64,000 bases of DNA from Cytobacillus depressus (GCF_008923245.1 NZ_WBOS01000002.1:558001-622000); one strand, 5' to 3'. Shown: positions 28,529 to 39,068, counted from the stretch's first letter. A program made the numbers and translations. Notes: generated from the letters alone by a model not told the origin.

Positions 28529-29817
28529 TGGAGAAAATTACTTTTGACCAGCTAAAAGAAGAGTTATATTTTGAAAAGCTAGACAACGGTCTTAATGTGT
28601 ACATTTTGCCGAAAGCAGGCTTTAATAAAACCTATGCAACCTTTACGACGAAATATGGATCCATTGATAATCACTTCCAGCCTCCTGGGAAATCGGAGTT
28701 TGTGAAGGTGCCAGATGGGATTGCCCATTTCCTCGAGCATAAGCTTTTTGAAAAAGAAGATGGCGATGTTTTTCAACAGTTTAGTAAGCAAGGGGCGTCA
28801 GCGAACGCATTTACATCTTTCACAAGGACCGCTTATTTATTCTCAAGCACTTCCAATGTCGTAAAAAATCTTGAAACATTAATTGACTTCGTTCAATATC
28901 CTTATTTTACAGAACAAACAGTCGAAAAGGAAAAGGGAATTATTGGGCAAGAAATCACGATGTATGATGATAATCCGGACTGGCGCCTTTATTACGGATT
29001 AATTGAAAATATGTATAAAAATCATCCTGTAAAAATTGATATCGCTGGAACAATCGAAACGATTTCCCATATTACGAAAGACATGCTCTATGAATGCTAT
29101 CAAACTTTCTACCATCCGAGCAATATGCTTCTTTTCATCATTGGACCTGTAAGTCCGGATGAAATCATGAAGCTTGTGAAAGATAATCAGGCTGCAAAGA
29201 ATTATAAGGAATTACCAGAAATAAAACGAGAATTTGCGGAAGAGCCGCTAGAGGTAGCGAACAAAAAACAAGTATTAGAAATGAATGTGCAAACATCAAA
29301 ATGTTTAGTTGGAGTGAAGGCTAAACATGTTAATCAGTCAGGGAGAGAAATGCTGAAGACAGAGCTATGTTTAAATGTGATGCTTGATATTATGTTTGGA
29401 AAAAGCTCTGACCATTATAGCTCCCTTTATAAGCAGGGACTAATTGATGATACTTTTTCATACGATTACACGCAGGAAAATGGATTCGGATTTGCGATGG
29501 TCGGAGGGGATACGAGGGATCCAGACTTGCTTGCAGAATCCTTAAAACAAATTTTATTAAAAATGAAGGAAAAGGGAACTTTTTCAGATGAAAGTTTAGA
29601 GCGGACAAAAAAGAAAAAGATAGGTGCATTTCTACGAGCCGTTAATTCTCCTGAATACATTGCTAATCAATTTACAAGATATGCCTTTAATGAAATGAAT
29701 TTATTTGATGTCGTTTCGACACTTGAAGAAATTAAATTAGCTGATATTGACATTCTTGCCAATGATTTTATTGCGGAAGAGCGATTTTCCGTTTGTCAAG
29801 TGATTCCAAAAGGTTAA
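28528..29817 (+). CDS. ymfH: M16-family metallopeptidase YmfH
   Basis: A 429-residue peptidase with an intact inverted zinc motif, HFLEH in GIAHFLEHKLFE near residue 70, and a downstream Glu. It is the catalytic partner of YmfF, as in mitochondrial processing peptidase alpha/beta pairs. Order ymfF-ymfH-ymfI is that of B. subtilis, and all three are tied to EF-P modification. RBS GGAAAGGAGGAAGGG. Confidence 0.92.
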   Translation: MEKITFDQLKEELYFEKLDNGLNVYILPKAGFNKTYATFTTKYGSIDNHFQPPGKSEFVKVPDGIAHFLEHKLFEKEDGDVFQQFSKQGASANAFTSFTRTAYLFSSTSNVVKNLETLIDFVQYPYFTEQTVEKEKGIIGQEITMYDDNPDWRLYYGLIENMYKNHPVKIDIAGTIETISHITKDMLYECYQTFYHPSNMLLFIIGPVSPDEIMKLVKDNQAAKNYKELPEIKREFAEEPLEVANKKQVLEMNVQTSKCLVGVKAKHVNQSGREMLKTELCLNVMLDIMFGKSSDHYSSLYKQGLIDDTFSYDYTQENGFGFAMVGGDTRDPDLLAESLKQILLKMKEKGTFSDESLERTKKKKIGAFLRAVNSPEYIANQFTRYAFNEMNLFDVVSTLEEIKLADIDILANDFIAEERFSVCQVIPKG

Positions 29818-29825
29818 TAATAAGG

Positions 29826-29852
29826 AGAAAGCGCCCTTTTGGCGCTTTCTTC
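29826..29852 (+). terminator. Hairpin/terminator after ymfH
   Basis: AGAAAGCGCC (29826-29835) pairs with GGCGCTTTCT (29841-29850) and then TCC. The T tail is short, so read-through to ymfI is possible. Confidence 0.7.
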
Positions 29853-29895
29853 CTTTCTGAAATGAATTTGAGCTATAAGCATGGAGTGAAATTAG

Positions 29896-30618
29896 ATGAG
29901 AAAATACGCATTAATTACAGGGGCATCTGGAGGAATTGGAGAAGCGATTGCAGTGAAATTAGCGGAGGAGGGCTATCATTTATATTTGCATTACTATGAG
30001 AATAAAAAAGCCATTGAAATGCTTTTAGAGCGGCTCCAGCCTTTTGGCGGTGAATATATTCCGATCCAAGCCGATTTATCTTCCAAAAATGGCTATAAAA
30101 AGGTCGTTAAAAATATTTTTTCTCTTGATGCCATTATACATAATTGTGGAATTAGCCATTATGGTCTATTAGTTGATCTTGAAGATAGTATGGCCGAAAA
30201 GCTAATCAATCTTCATGTTACGACACCTCTTTTGCTGACGAGCCATTTGCTGCCAAAATTATTATCTAAAAGTGGCGGCAATATAATTGTTATCTCTTCT
30301 ATTTGGGGGCAAACAGGGGCTGCATGTGAAGTTGCCTATTCTACCGTTAAAGGAGCACAGCTATCATTTGTGAAAGCTTTAAGCAAGGAGCTCGCTTTTA
30401 ATGGGATTAGGGTTAATGCGATTGCACCAGGGGCAGTCCAAACAGCGATGCTCGAAGGATTTTCATTTGATGAGCTTGAAGCGCTCAAACATGAAATTCC
30501 GATGGGAAGACTTGCTTCCCCTGAAAATATTGCTGATTCGGTTTCCTTTCTTTTATCAGAAAAATCCTCTTATATTACTGGTCAAGTGCTTGCTGTCAAT
30601 GGCGGATGGTATACTTAA
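29896..30618 (+). CDS. ymfI: SDR-family EF-P 5-aminopentanone reductase
   Basis: A 240-residue short-chain dehydrogenase/reductase with the NAD(P) motif TGASGGIGEAIA, NCGISHYG (NAG-like motif), catalytic Ser in VISSIWGQTG and the YxxxK pair in AYSTVKGA. In B. subtilis YmfI reduces the 5-aminopentanone on Lys of EF-P to 5-aminopentanol, which assists Pro-Pro translation. Adjacency to ymfF/ymfH supports that role. Confidence 0.9.
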   Translation: MRKYALITGASGGIGEAIAVKLAEEGYHLYLHYYENKKAIEMLLERLQPFGGEYIPIQADLSSKNGYKKVVKNIFSLDAIIHNCGISHYGLLVDLEDSMAEKLINLHVTTPLLLTSHLLPKLLSKSGGNIIVISSIWGQTGAACEVAYSTVKGAQLSFVKALSKELAFNGIRVNAIAPGAVQTAMLEGFSFDELEALKHEIPMGRLASPENIADSVSFLLSEKSSYITGQVLAVNGGWYT

Positions 30619-30722
30619 TACGGTATTTGAACGGAATACTGGATGAATATTTTCTCATTGCAATAAACAAAATAACTATGTACAGCAGTGTACAACATAG
30701 TTTTTAAAGGAGGAAAATATTC

Positions 30723-30983
30723 ATGTCTGTACTTGATAATTGGCAGCAATGGAAGGAATTTCTTGGTGATCGTCTAGATCAGGGACAGCAGCAGGGAATG
30801 AATAAAGATACTGTTAACCATCTTGCTTACCAAATCGGTGATTATTTAGCGAAGCAAGTTGATCCGAAGAACGAACAGCAGCGAGTTCTTTCCGACCTAT
30901 GGTCAGTTGCTAATAAGGATGAGCAAATGGCTATTGCGAATGTAATGGTTAGACTTGTTGAGAATAACGGCACACAACAATAA
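30723..30983 (+). CDS. ymfJ: DUF3243 family protein YmfJ
   Basis: An 86-residue acidic, helical protein (MSVLDNWQQWKEFLGDRLDQG...) of the DUF3243 family. Function unknown. It sits between ymfI and ymfK as in B. subtilis. RBS AAAGGAGG. A strong terminator follows. Confidence 0.88.
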   Translation: MSVLDNWQQWKEFLGDRLDQGQQQGMNKDTVNHLAYQIGDYLAKQVDPKNEQQRVLSDLWSVANKDEQMAIANVMVRLVENNGTQQ

Positions 30984-30997
30984 TAGATGATTGAGAA

Positions 30998-31022
30998 GAG
31001 AGGAGCCTCCTCTCTTTTTTTT
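30998..31022 (+). terminator. Rho-independent terminator after ymfJ
   Basis: GAGAGGA pairs with TCCTCTC around GCC, then eight T. Confidence 0.92.
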
Positions 31023-31169
31023 GATTGAAAAACCTTTTATTTTTATAAGTTTAGCCTAGTTAATTCTTTCATCTTTTTACAAAATCATTTATTATATAGA
31101 TGCGCATTCTTTATATATGATAAAAATCGTGTAATATCAAAAAGCAAATGTGCCGAGGAGGTATTTAAT

Positions 31170-31961
31170 TTGAGTAAAACAGAATGGTATTTAGAGTATG
31201 AAATACAGAAGAACCGCCCCGGTTTGCTTGGTGATATTTCTTCCCTTTTAGGGATGCTATCCATAAATATTGTTACAATTAATGGTGTTGACGAAGGTCG
31301 AAGAGGACTGTTAATTCTTGCAGAAAGCAATGAACAGATTGCGCGCCTAGAGTCAATTTTACATACAATGGACACAATAAGGTTAATTAAGCTCCGAAAA
31401 CCTAAATTAAGAGACCGCCTAGCTGTTCGCCACGGAAGATACATCCAAAGAGACGCCGATGATAAAAAGACTTTCCGTTTCGTTCGGGATGAGCTTGGAC
31501 TATTAGTTGATTTTATGGCAGAATTATTTAAGCAAGAAGGGCACAAACTAATAGGAATAAGAGGAATGCCGCGTGTCGGAAAAACTGAATCCATCGTTGC
31601 TTCAAGTGTCTGTGCGAATAAACGCTGGTTATTCGTTTCCTCAACTCTTTTAAAACAAACGATTCGTAATCAACTAATTCATGATGAGTATAACGAGAAT
31701 AATCTATTTATTATTGACGGGATCGTTTCTTCTAGACGTGCAAATGAACGTCATTGGCAGCTCGTTCGTGAAATTATGGCTATGAATGCAGTAAAAGTAG
31801 TTGAGCATCCGGATATTTTTATCGAAAACACAGAGTATTCGATTGATGATTTTGATTATATTATTGAGCTTCGTCATGACGCTGAAGAGGAAATAAAATA
31901 TGATATTGTCGACAAAACAAAAATGATCTCCGAATCCCAATTTGGAGGCTTTGATTTTTAG
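31170..31961 (+). CDS. ymfK: YmfK family protein (DUF3388) with ACT-like domain and P-loop
   Basis: A 263-residue protein starting at TTG 31170 after CGAGGAGG. Residues about 1-75 resemble an ACT regulatory domain (EIQKNRPGLLGDISSLLGML). A C-terminal region contains GMPRVGKTES near residue 133, a Walker A-like loop, and FIIDGIVSS, a possible Walker B-like strand. The biochemical role is unknown. The position between ymfJ and rodZ matches Bacillus order. Confidence 0.85.
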   Translation: MSKTEWYLEYEIQKNRPGLLGDISSLLGMLSINIVTINGVDEGRRGLLILAESNEQIARLESILHTMDTIRLIKLRKPKLRDRLAVRHGRYIQRDADDKKTFRFVRDELGLLVDFMAELFKQEGHKLIGIRGMPRVGKTESIVASSVCANKRWLFVSSTLLKQTIRNQLIHDEYNENNLFIIDGIVSSRRANERHWQLVREIMAMNAVKVVEHPDIFIENTEYSIDDFDYIIELRHDAEEEIKYDIVDKTKMISESQFGGFDF

Positions 31962-31982
31962 TAAGTTGGAAGGTGTTATTAA

Positions 31983-32885
31983 TTGTCAGAACTAGGTAAC
32001 AAGCTTAAAGAAGCCCGCTTGGCTAAAGAATTAAGTCTAGATGATTTACAAGTAGCAACTAAAATTCAGAAACGGTATTTGATTGGAATTGAAGAGGGCA
32101 ATTATAGTTTGATGCCTGGCCCATTTTATGTACGGGCATTTATTAAACAGTATGCTGAAGCGGTGGGGCTTGAGCCAGAGGAACTATTTGAACAATATAA
32201 ATCTGAAATTCCCTCTACTATTAATGAGGATATTCCTGAAAAACTATCGCGTGTACAATCAAGAAAGAACCTTAATAACAATGGTTCAAAGGTATTTGAT
32301 ATTCTTCCCAAAATATTAATTGCCGTGTTCTTAATTGCTGCCGCCGCTGTTGCTTATTATTTTGTTGCGAAAAAAGGGGATGGGAATGAAGCTTTAGATC
32401 CCGCTAATAAAAGCGGCAGTGAACAAGTAAATCTAGAGGAATCAGAAGGCTTTGCCAAAGACGATGGCAAAGCATTAGAAGAAGAGCCAGCAAAAAATAA
32501 TGAGGAAACTGGAGTAAATGATAAAACTCAAGAGGAAACGCCTGAGACGAAGCAAGAAATATCTGTTGTTGAATCAAGTGGCAAAAATACGACTTATGAA
32601 GTGAAGAACGCCGATAAGTTTGAATTAAAAGTAGTATCAACTGGGGAGACCTGGGTTAATATCTTAAATGGAAAAGGTACTTCTTTTTTTCAAGGAACAC
32701 TTAAAAAAGGCGGCATAGAGAGCCAAACGCTTGATTTTTCTAAAGAAACAGAAGCAAAGATTATCGTAGGGAATTCATCACAAACAGAAATTTATGTGAA
32801 TGATGAAAAAGTAGAATTCGCCATTGACCCAGCTAAGTCTGTTCGGCAGGATATTACAATCCGCTACTTACCAAGCATCGAATAG
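31983..32885 (+). CDS. rodZ: Cytoskeletal protein RodZ (YmfM)
   Basis: A 300-residue bitopic membrane protein linking MreB filaments to the cell-wall elongation machinery. It has an N-terminal cytoplasmic HTH (about residues 1-75, LGNKLKEARLAKELSLDDL), a single transmembrane helix near residues 108-130, an acidic Glu/Lys-rich extracytoplasmic linker and a C-terminal DUF4115 beta domain. The start is TTG at 31983. It lies upstream of pgsA as usual. Confidence 0.92.
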   Translation: MSELGNKLKEARLAKELSLDDLQVATKIQKRYLIGIEEGNYSLMPGPFYVRAFIKQYAEAVGLEPEELFEQYKSEIPSTINEDIPEKLSRVQSRKNLNNNGSKVFDILPKILIAVFLIAAAAVAYYFVAKKGDGNEALDPANKSGSEQVNLEESEGFAKDDGKALEEEPAKNNEETGVNDKTQEETPETKQEISVVESSGKNTTYEVKNADKFELKVVSTGETWVNILNGKGTSFFQGTLKKGGIESQTLDFSKETEAKIIVGNSSQTEIYVNDEKVEFAIDPAKSVRQDITIRYLPSIE

Positions 32886-32908
32886 TCATCCTTGGATGAC
32901 TATTTTTC
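32882..32908 (+). terminator. Rho-independent terminator after rodZ
   Basis: ATAGTCATCC pairs with GGATGACTAT, followed by TTTT; it overlaps the rodZ stop codon. Confidence 0.88.
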
Positions 32909-33092
32909 ACTTTTTCGAAGAAATTATGTTAAAGTCAAATGATAAGAATTTATAAGCAGTAAAATTTAAAACTTAATTTGTATTAAAGTATAATACAATA
33001 TAGAAATAACTTTGTTTGATGAAATATGTGGAATAATATATATCTTCAAGCAAAATTATTAAATGGCTTCACAATTGAATTGGAGGTAAAAA

Positions 33093-33671
33093 ATGAATCT
33101 GCCTAATAAAATTACTATCTCAAGGATTTGCCTAATCCCGCTATTTTTGATTATTATGCTCAGTGGTTTTTCGTGGGGAGAGGTAACAATCCTAGGAGCT
33201 ACCCTTCCTATTACTCATCTTATCGGTGCTTTAGTATTCATATTTGCTTCAGCAACTGACTGGGTGGACGGGTATTATGCTAGAAAGCTTAATCTTGTAA
33301 CAAACTTTGGGAAGTTTCTTGACCCCCTAGCGGATAAGCTGCTCGTATCTGCAGCATTAATCGTTCTTGTTGAATTAGGTTCTGCCCCATCATGGATCGT
33401 TATCATTATCATTAGCCGCGAATTTGCTGTAACTGGATTGCGTCTTCTCCTTGCAGAAGGCGGAGAGGTCGTTGCGGCAAATATGTTAGGTAAAATCAAA
33501 ACATGGGCACAAATTGTCGCTATTTCCGCATTGCTTTTACATAACATTATATTTGAATTATTTTCTATCCCGTTTGCGGATATTGCTCTTTGGATTGCAA
33601 TGTTCTTTACCGTTTGGTCTGGCTGGGATTATTTCATAAAAAACAAACAAGTTTTTTCAAATTCTAAATAG
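33093..33671 (+). CDS. pgsA: CDP-diacylglycerol-glycerol-3-phosphate 3-phosphatidyltransferase
   Basis: Makes phosphatidylglycerol phosphate, the first committed step to PG and cardiolipin. The 192-residue membrane protein carries the CDP-alcohol phosphotransferase signature DG-AR-G-D-D spread over DWVDGYYARK and NFGKFLDPLADK, plus about five hydrophobic helices. It is an essential gene; order rodZ-pgsA-cinA-recA is conserved in Bacillus. RBS TTGGAGG. Confidence 0.96.
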   Translation: MNLPNKITISRICLIPLFLIIMLSGFSWGEVTILGATLPITHLIGALVFIFASATDWVDGYYARKLNLVTNFGKFLDPLADKLLVSAALIVLVELGSAPSWIVIIIISREFAVTGLRLLLAEGGEVVAANMLGKIKTWAQIVAISALLLHNIIFELFSIPFADIALWIAMFFTVWSGWDYFIKNKQVFSNSK

Positions 33672-33711
33672 ATTGGTTTGTAAAAATCAACTTAATGATG
33701 GTGGTGGCTGA

Positions 33712-34965
33712 ATGAATGCAGAAATCATTGCTGTTGGGTCCGAGTTATTGCTAGGTCAAATTGTGAATACGAATGCTCGTTTTTTATCACAGCAGCTTGC
33801 TGATTTAGGAATCAATGTATTTTACCATACAGTCGTTGGCGATAATCCGCAGCGCCTAAAGGCCGCAATCGAAATGGCCGAAGGACGCTCTGATTTTCTT
33901 ATTTTCACTGGCGGATTAGGTCCAACAAAAGATGATTTAACGAAGGAAACGATTGCGGCTCATGTAAAAAAGCAGCTTGTTATGGATGAACAGGCACTGG
34001 AGCAAATCACACTCTATTTTGAACGATCGAATCGCACCATGACTGAGAACAATAAAAAGCAGGCAATCATCCTGGAAGATTCTCACGTGCTGCCGAATGA
34101 GCATGGCATGGCGCCCGGAATGCTATTAAATATCGAAAAACATATGTATATGCTTCTTCCGGGACCTCCGAAAGAGATGGAACCAATGTTTTTAAAATAT
34201 GGTTATCCTCTGTTGCGTTCTAAGCTAAATGAAGATGAGACAATTGTTTCGCGAGTTTTAAGGTTTTTTGGGATCGGGGAGGCGCTACTTGAAACCGAAA
34301 TTGAAGATTTAATCGATTCTCAAACGAATCCGACGATAGCGCCGCTAGCCTCAGATGGTGAGGTTACGTTAAGATTGACTGCTAAGCATAAGCAAAGGGA
34401 CACAGCGCTTCGATTATTGGATGAAACGGAACGAGTGATCCTCTCGCGTGTAGGCGAATATTTTTATGGATACGATGATACAACCCTTATGCATGAGGCT
34501 ATGAAAATAATTAAAGAAAAAGGTTTGACGATTAGCTGTGCCGAAAGCTTAACAGGAGGAATGTTTCAGCAAACCTTTACAGCCATACCCGGTGCTGGAG
34601 CTTACTTAAAGGGTGGCGTTGTTTGCTATACGAACGAGGCGAAAGCTAAAGTTTTACATGTTCGTGAAGAGACCATTAACGAGCAAGGAGCCGTTAGTGC
34701 ACAATGTGCTTCCGAATTAGCTGAAAATGTATCGTCTTTAATGAATTCTGATATAGGGATAAGTTTTACTGGTGTTGCGGGTCCAGATGAACTAGAAGGA
34801 CATCCGGTTGGGACAGTATTTATTAGTATTTTTATAAAAGGCCAACATGTACAGACGCAAAAGCTGCATCTAGGGGGAACACGTGAGGCCATACGTATTA
34901 GAACTGTAAAATATGGCTGCTATTTTCTCATAAATTGCTTAAAGAAAATTAAGAATGTCCATTAA
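33712..34965 (+). CDS. cinA: Competence/damage-inducible protein CinA
   Basis: A 417-residue two-domain protein. The N-terminal MoCF-like domain ([30 protein letters not shown]) is linked in the family to ADP-ribose pyrophosphatase activity. The C-terminal CinA/PncC domain ([26 protein letters not shown]) resembles NMN deamidase. It is normally co-transcribed with recA during competence and DNA damage. RBS GATGGTGG region. Confidence 0.94.
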   Translation: MNAEIIAVGSELLLGQIVNTNARFLSQQLADLGINVFYHTVVGDNPQRLKAAIEMAEGRSDFLIFTGGLGPTKDDLTKETIAAHVKKQLVMDEQALEQITLYFERSNRTMTENNKKQAIILEDSHVLPNEHGMAPGMLLNIEKHMYMLLPGPPKEMEPMFLKYGYPLLRSKLNEDETIVSRVLRFFGIGEALLETEIEDLIDSQTNPTIAPLASDGEVTLRLTAKHKQRDTALRLLDETERVILSRVGEYFYGYDDTTLMHEAMKIIKEKGLTISCAESLTGGMFQQTFTAIPGAGAYLKGGVVCYTNEAKAKVLHVREETINEQGAVSAQCASELAENVSSLMNSDIGISFTGVAGPDELEGHPVGTVFISIFIKGQHVQTQKLHLGGTREAIRIRTVKYGCYFLINCLKKIKNVH

Positions 34966-34982
34966 GAGGCATTCTTTTTTTA
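34950..34982 (+). terminator. Terminator after cinA
   Basis: AAGAATG-CC pairs with GG-CATTCTT, then seven T. It overlaps the cinA stop and separates cinA from the recA promoter. Confidence 0.8.
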
Positions 34983-35092
34983 ATTTCTGACAATGGGGTA
35001 ATTTTTAATTATCACGGCTTAATTCCCTTTGAAAATACTATTTTCTCTTAGGGAAAACATCATTTCTAGTAAAATTTCGAGTTGAAAAAAGA

Positions 35093-35106
35093 CGAATGAA
35101 TGTTCG
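35093..35106. promoter_or_regulatory. LexA (DinR) SOS box of recA
   Basis: CGAATGAATGTTCG matches the Bacillus LexA consensus CGAAC-N4-GTTCG with one mismatch. The same C-to-T change occurs in the B. subtilis recA box as I recall. It lies 10 bp upstream of the promoter -35. Confidence 0.88.
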
Positions 35107-35115
35107 AATTTTTCC

Positions 35116-35144
35116 TCGACAAACTATTGAAAAACAGTTATAGT
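35116..35144 (+). promoter_or_regulatory. recA SigA promoter
   Basis: TCGACA (35116-35121), 17-bp spacer, TATAGT (35139-35144), 64 bp before the recA start and next to the LexA box. Confidence 0.7.
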
Positions 35145-35207
35145 AAAGATAGGTTTTGAGAACATAAAAAACAAATAGATTTTGGCTGTAATAAAGGAGG
35201 AAGTATC

Positions 35208-36245
35208 ATGAGCGATCGTCAAGCAGCACTTGAGATGGCATTAAAACAAATAGAAAAGCAATTTGGTAAAGGCTCTATTATGAAACTAGGGGAGCAAACG
35301 GACCGACAAATATCTACTATCCCAAGTGGTTCACTAGCATTGGATGCTGCACTTGGAGTAGGCGGCTATCCTAGAGGGCGAATCATCGAAATCTATGGAC
35401 CTGAAAGCTCAGGTAAGACAACTGTGGCATTACATGCAATTGCAGAAGTACAAGCAACGGGTGGACAAGCGGCATTTATTGATGCGGAACATGCTCTTGA
35501 CCCTGTTTATGCACAAAAGCTTGGAGTTAATATTGATGAATTGCTACTTTCTCAGCCTGATACCGGAGAGCAAGCATTAGAGATTGCTGAAGCCCTTGTA
35601 CGTAGTGGGGCAGTCGATATTCTCGTCATTGACTCAGTTGCTGCTCTTGTACCAAAAGCAGAAATTGAAGGGGAAATGGGCGATTCTCATGTCGGCTTGC
35701 AAGCGCGATTAATGTCTCAAGCATTGAGAAAACTATCAGGCGCTATTAATAAATCAAAAACAATTGCTATCTTTATTAACCAGATCCGTGAAAAAGTCGG
35801 AGTCATGTTTGGAAATCCTGAAACGACTCCGGGTGGACGCGCTCTTAAATTCTACTCAACGGTCCGTCTTGAAGTACGGCGTGCTGAACAATTAAAGCAG
35901 GGCACTGATATAGTAGGAAATAAAACGAAGATTAAAGTAGTCAAGAATAAAGTTGCTCCACCATTCCGAGTGGCTGAAGTGGACATTATGTATGGTGAAG
36001 GGATTTCTAAAGAAGGCGAAGTTATTGATTTAGGTTCTGAGCTGGATATTGTGCAAAAGAGCGGATCTTGGTATTCCTATAATGAGGAGCGTCTCGGACA
36101 AGGTCGTGAAAATGCGAAGCAGTTCCTAAAGGAAAATCTAGATATTCGTAAACAAATTCAATCGCAAATTCGTGAACACTATGGTCTTGATGATGTCAGA
36201 GTAATTAGTGATGATGAGCAAGAGGACTTTCAATTGGCCGATTAA
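35208..36245 (+). CDS. recA: Recombinase RecA
   Basis: The DNA strand-exchange ATPase and SOS co-protease. The protein has 345 residues with Walker [10 protein letters not shown], Walker B in [14 protein letters not shown], loop 2 [17 protein letters not shown] and the LR-rich C-terminus. RBS AAAGGAGGAAG. It has its own promoter, LexA box and terminator. No intein or insertion is present. Confidence 0.99.
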   Translation: MSDRQAALEMALKQIEKQFGKGSIMKLGEQTDRQISTIPSGSLALDAALGVGGYPRGRIIEIYGPESSGKTTVALHAIAEVQATGGQAAFIDAEHALDPVYAQKLGVNIDELLLSQPDTGEQALEIAEALVRSGAVDILVIDSVAALVPKAEIEGEMGDSHVGLQARLMSQALRKLSGAINKSKTIAIFINQIREKVGVMFGNPETTPGGRALKFYSTVRLEVRRAEQLKQGTDIVGNKTKIKVVKNKVAPPFRVAEVDIMYGEGISKEGEVIDLGSELDIVQKSGSWYSYNEERLGQGRENAKQFLKENLDIRKQIQSQIREHYGLDDVRVISDDEQEDFQLAD

Positions 36246-36267
36246 TACTATATGTAAAAAAATAAGA

Positions 36268-36303
36268 GCAAAGCCGTTATAATATATGGCTTTGCTTTTT
36301 ATA
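36268..36303 (+). terminator. Rho-independent terminator after recA
   Basis: GCAAAGCC (36268-36275) pairs with GGCTTTGC (36288-36295), followed by TTTTTAT. Confidence 0.88.
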
Positions 36304-36391
36304 TTCATAACTATAATTAATGAAAAAAAATCCCCGCATATATTAAAGAAGGTAAAAAGGCACATTAATAAAAGGCTGTACCGACAAAGCC

Positions 36392-36420
36392 TTGACAATG
36401 AAATTCCACACCTTTACAAT
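36392..36420 (+). promoter_or_regulatory. SigA promoter for rny
   Basis: TTGACA (36392-36397), 17-bp spacer, TACAAT (36415-36420). It lies in the 314-bp recA-rny gap and implies a leader of about 130 nt before rny. Apart from the recA terminator I see no other feature in this gap. Confidence 0.75.
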
Positions 36421-36559
36421 TAAAATTGTATATTTTACATTTTATGATGAATGAAAACGTTGAAAAGCCTTTGTGCTGTATGTTTGTTGAATGAAACAAT
36501 ATACATGCCGACACTTTAGAAACGTAACACAAAAGTTCATAGCAAGAGGAGGTGAAATG

Positions 36560-38125
36560 ATGGAACATTTACCAGCAATCATCATCTCCAGTTTGCTTGG
36601 CCTATTCGTCGGTGCAGTTGTTAGCTATTTTGTTAGCAGGTCCATAGCTCAAGCGAAGATCGCAGGAGCCAAAGATTCTGCAGAGCAGATATTAGAGGAC
36701 TCAAAGCGGGAAGCAGAAGCTTTAAAGAAAGAAGCTTTGCTTGAAGCAAAGGATGAGATTCACAAGCTTCGCACAGAAGCGGAGCGTGAAATTCGTGATC
36801 GAAGAAATGAGCTTCAAAAACAAGAAAATCGATTACTGCAAAAAGAAGAAAATCTTGATCGTAAAGATGAAACGTTAGATAAACGTGAAGCACTTTTAGA
36901 GAAGAGGGACGATTCTCTTAACAAAAGACAACAGCATATTGAAGAGATGGAAAGCAAAGTGGACGAGATGGTACGAACACAACAAGCCGAGCTTGAACGC
37001 ATCTCGGGCTTAACTCGTGAAGAGGCTAAGTCCATCATTTTAGAGCGAGTAGAGCAGGAAGTGGCTCATGATGTCGCTCTAACGATTAAAGAGGGCGAAA
37101 TACGAGCGAAAGAGGAAGCCGATAAGAAGGCAAAGGATATCTTGTCACTGGCAATCCAACGATGCGCAGCGGATCATGTAGCGGAAACAACTGTTTCAGT
37201 TGTAAACCTGCCAAATGATGAAATGAAGGGGCGGATTATTGGTCGTGAAGGCCGAAATATCCGTACATTAGAAACTCTAACAGGAATTGATCTTATTATT
37301 GATGATACACCAGAGGCCGTCATTTTATCAGGGTTTGATCCAATTCGCCGCGAGACTGCCCGTTTAGCTTTAGACAAGCTTGTTCAGGACGGTCGTATCC
37401 ATCCTGCACGCATTGAAGAAATGGTCGATAAAGCTCGCCGTGAAGTCGATGAACATATTCGGGAAATTGGTGAACAGACGACTTTCGAAGTGGGTGTACA
37501 TGGACTTCATCCGGATCTCATTAAAATTTTAGGTCGTCTAAAATTCCGGACAAGCTACGGTCAGAATGTATTAAAGCATTCCATGGAAGTAGCACAGCTG
37601 TCAGGCTTATTAGCAGCAGAGTTAGGACAAGATGAGGTCCTTGCTAGACGTGCGGGCTTACTTCATGATATCGGGAAAGCGATCGATCATGAGGTTGAAG
37701 GAAGCCATGTTGAAATTGGGGTTGAGCTTGCAACAAAATATAAAGAGCACCCAATTGTAATCAACAGTATTGCTTCACATCATGGTGACACTGAGCCTAC
37801 TTCAATTATTGCGGTTCTAGTAGCTGCAGCAGATGCGCTTTCTGCCGCAAGACCTGGAGCAAGACGAGAAACGTTGGAGAATTATATCCGCCGACTTGAA
37901 AAGCTTGAAGAGATTTCTGAATCTTATGATGGCGTTGAAAAGTCATTTGCTATCCAAGCAGGACGAGAAATTCGTATTCTCGTTAAACCAGAGCAGATTG
38001 ATGATTTAGAAGCTCATCGTTTAGCAAGAGATATTCGCAAGAAAATTGAAGAAGAGCTTGATTATCCTGGACATATTAAAGTAACGGTTATTCGTGAAAC
38101 ACGAGCCGTAGAATACGCAAAATAA
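36560..38125 (+). CDS. rny: Ribonuclease Y
   Basis: A membrane-anchored endoribonuclease that starts decay of most Bacillus mRNAs. The protein has 521 residues: an N-terminal transmembrane helix (about 7-27), a long coiled coil (about 30-210), a KH domain ([15 protein letters not shown]) and an HD domain with [13 protein letters not shown] chose ATG 36560, seven bases after AGGAGG; ATG 36557 is the alternative, and the earlier ATG at 36491 has no RBS. Its regulator ricA is also in this window. Confidence 0.96.
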   Translation: MEHLPAIIISSLLGLFVGAVVSYFVSRSIAQAKIAGAKDSAEQILEDSKREAEALKKEALLEAKDEIHKLRTEAEREIRDRRNELQKQENRLLQKEENLDRKDETLDKREALLEKRDDSLNKRQQHIEEMESKVDEMVRTQQAELERISGLTREEAKSIILERVEQEVAHDVALTIKEGEIRAKEEADKKAKDILSLAIQRCAADHVAETTVSVVNLPNDEMKGRIIGREGRNIRTLETLTGIDLIIDDTPEAVILSGFDPIRRETARLALDKLVQDGRIHPARIEEMVDKARREVDEHIREIGEQTTFEVGVHGLHPDLIKILGRLKFRTSYGQNVLKHSMEVAQLSGLLAAELGQDEVLARRAGLLHDIGKAIDHEVEGSHVEIGVELATKYKEHPIVINSIASHHGDTEPTSIIAVLVAAADALSAARPGARRETLENYIRRLEKLEEISESYDGVEKSFAIQAGREIRILVKPEQIDDLEAHRLARDIRKKIEEELDYPGHIKVTVIRETRAVEYAK

Positions 38126-38154
38126 AGCGGTGCTGAGCATCGCTTTATTTTTTT
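38124..38154 (+). terminator. Rho-independent terminator after rny
   Basis: AAAGCG-TGCT pairs with AGCA-CGCTTT, followed by ATTTTTTT; it overlaps the rny stop. Confidence 0.88.
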
Positions 38155-38266
38155 CCAAAGGTCAGGCGTATTTTTGATTAAATTCAAAATGGAAACGGAA
38201 AAATAAGTATGAGTTAACTTACTTAAAGTAACGTATTGTAAAAAAGTTAAAAGAAGGGAAAGTTAT

Positions 38267-39064
38267 ATGAATATATTATTTATTGGGGATGTAGTAGGCT
38301 CGATGGGAAGGGATATGATAAAAGAATATGTCCCAAAGCTTAAAGAAAAATACCGTCCTCATATTACTATTATAAATGGTGAAAATGCTGCAGGAGGAAA
38401 AGGAATTACAGAGAAAATTTACCGCGGCTTTTTGGAAGCAGGTGCACAGGCAGTTACGCTTGGCAACCATTCATGGGACAATAAAGAAATATTTGATTTT
38501 ATCGATGAAGCGAAGTATTTAGTGCGCCCTGCAAACTTTCCAGAAGGAAATCCCGGAAAAGGAATAGTTTATTTGAAATACAATGCAATGGAAGTTGCCG
38601 TTATCAGCTTGCAAGGGCGAACGTTTTTACCGGCTATCGACTGTCCCTTTAGAAAAGCTGATGAATTAGTAGAAGAGGCTAGAAAAAGAACCTCTGTTAT
38701 TTTTGTTGACTTTCACGCAGAAGCGACAAGTGAAAAGCAGGCACTAAGCTGGTATTTGGACGGAAGAGTTTCGGCAGTCATTGGAACACATACACATGTG
38801 CAGACAGCTGATCATCGTATTTTGCCTGATGGTACCGCCTGCATGTCAGATGTTGGGATGACAGGACCTTATGATGGTATATTAGGGGTTGAAAGAGAAG
38901 CTGTATTAAAAAGATTTATAACAAGCTTACCTGTAAGATTTGAAGTCGTCAAAGAGGGCCGTACCCAATTAAGTGCAGTCCTCATTGAAATAGATAATCA
39001 AACTGGAAAAGCCAAAAAGATCAATCCGATTTTAATAAATTCTGACCATCCTTTTTATTCTTAA
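38267..39064 (+). CDS. ymdB: YmdB family metallophosphoesterase
   Basis: A 265-residue calcineurin-like phosphoesterase (TIGR00282/YmdB family) with the metal motifs FIGDVVGS, INGENAAGG, LGNHSWDN and GTHTHVQTAD. In B. subtilis it hydrolyses 2',3'-cAMP-type substrates and controls biofilm/motility decisions. RBS AAGAAGGGAAAG. The rny-ymdB-spoVS order is conserved. Confidence 0.94.
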   Translation: MNILFIGDVVGSMGRDMIKEYVPKLKEKYRPHITIINGENAAGGKGITEKIYRGFLEAGAQAVTLGNHSWDNKEIFDFIDEAKYLVRPANFPEGNPGKGIVYLKYNAMEVAVISLQGRTFLPAIDCPFRKADELVEEARKRTSVIFVDFHAEATSEKQALSWYLDGRVSAVIGTHTHVQTADHRILPDGTACMSDVGMTGPYDGILGVEREAVLKRFITSLPVRFEVVKEGRTQLSAVLIEIDNQTGKAKKINPILINSDHPFYS

Positions 39065-39068
39065 ACAA

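Noticed and set aside
27248..29817. ymfF as a decayed copy of ymfH because it lacks HxxEH
   Set aside because: The loss of the zinc motif is normal for the non-catalytic member of this conserved pair, and the frame is intact.
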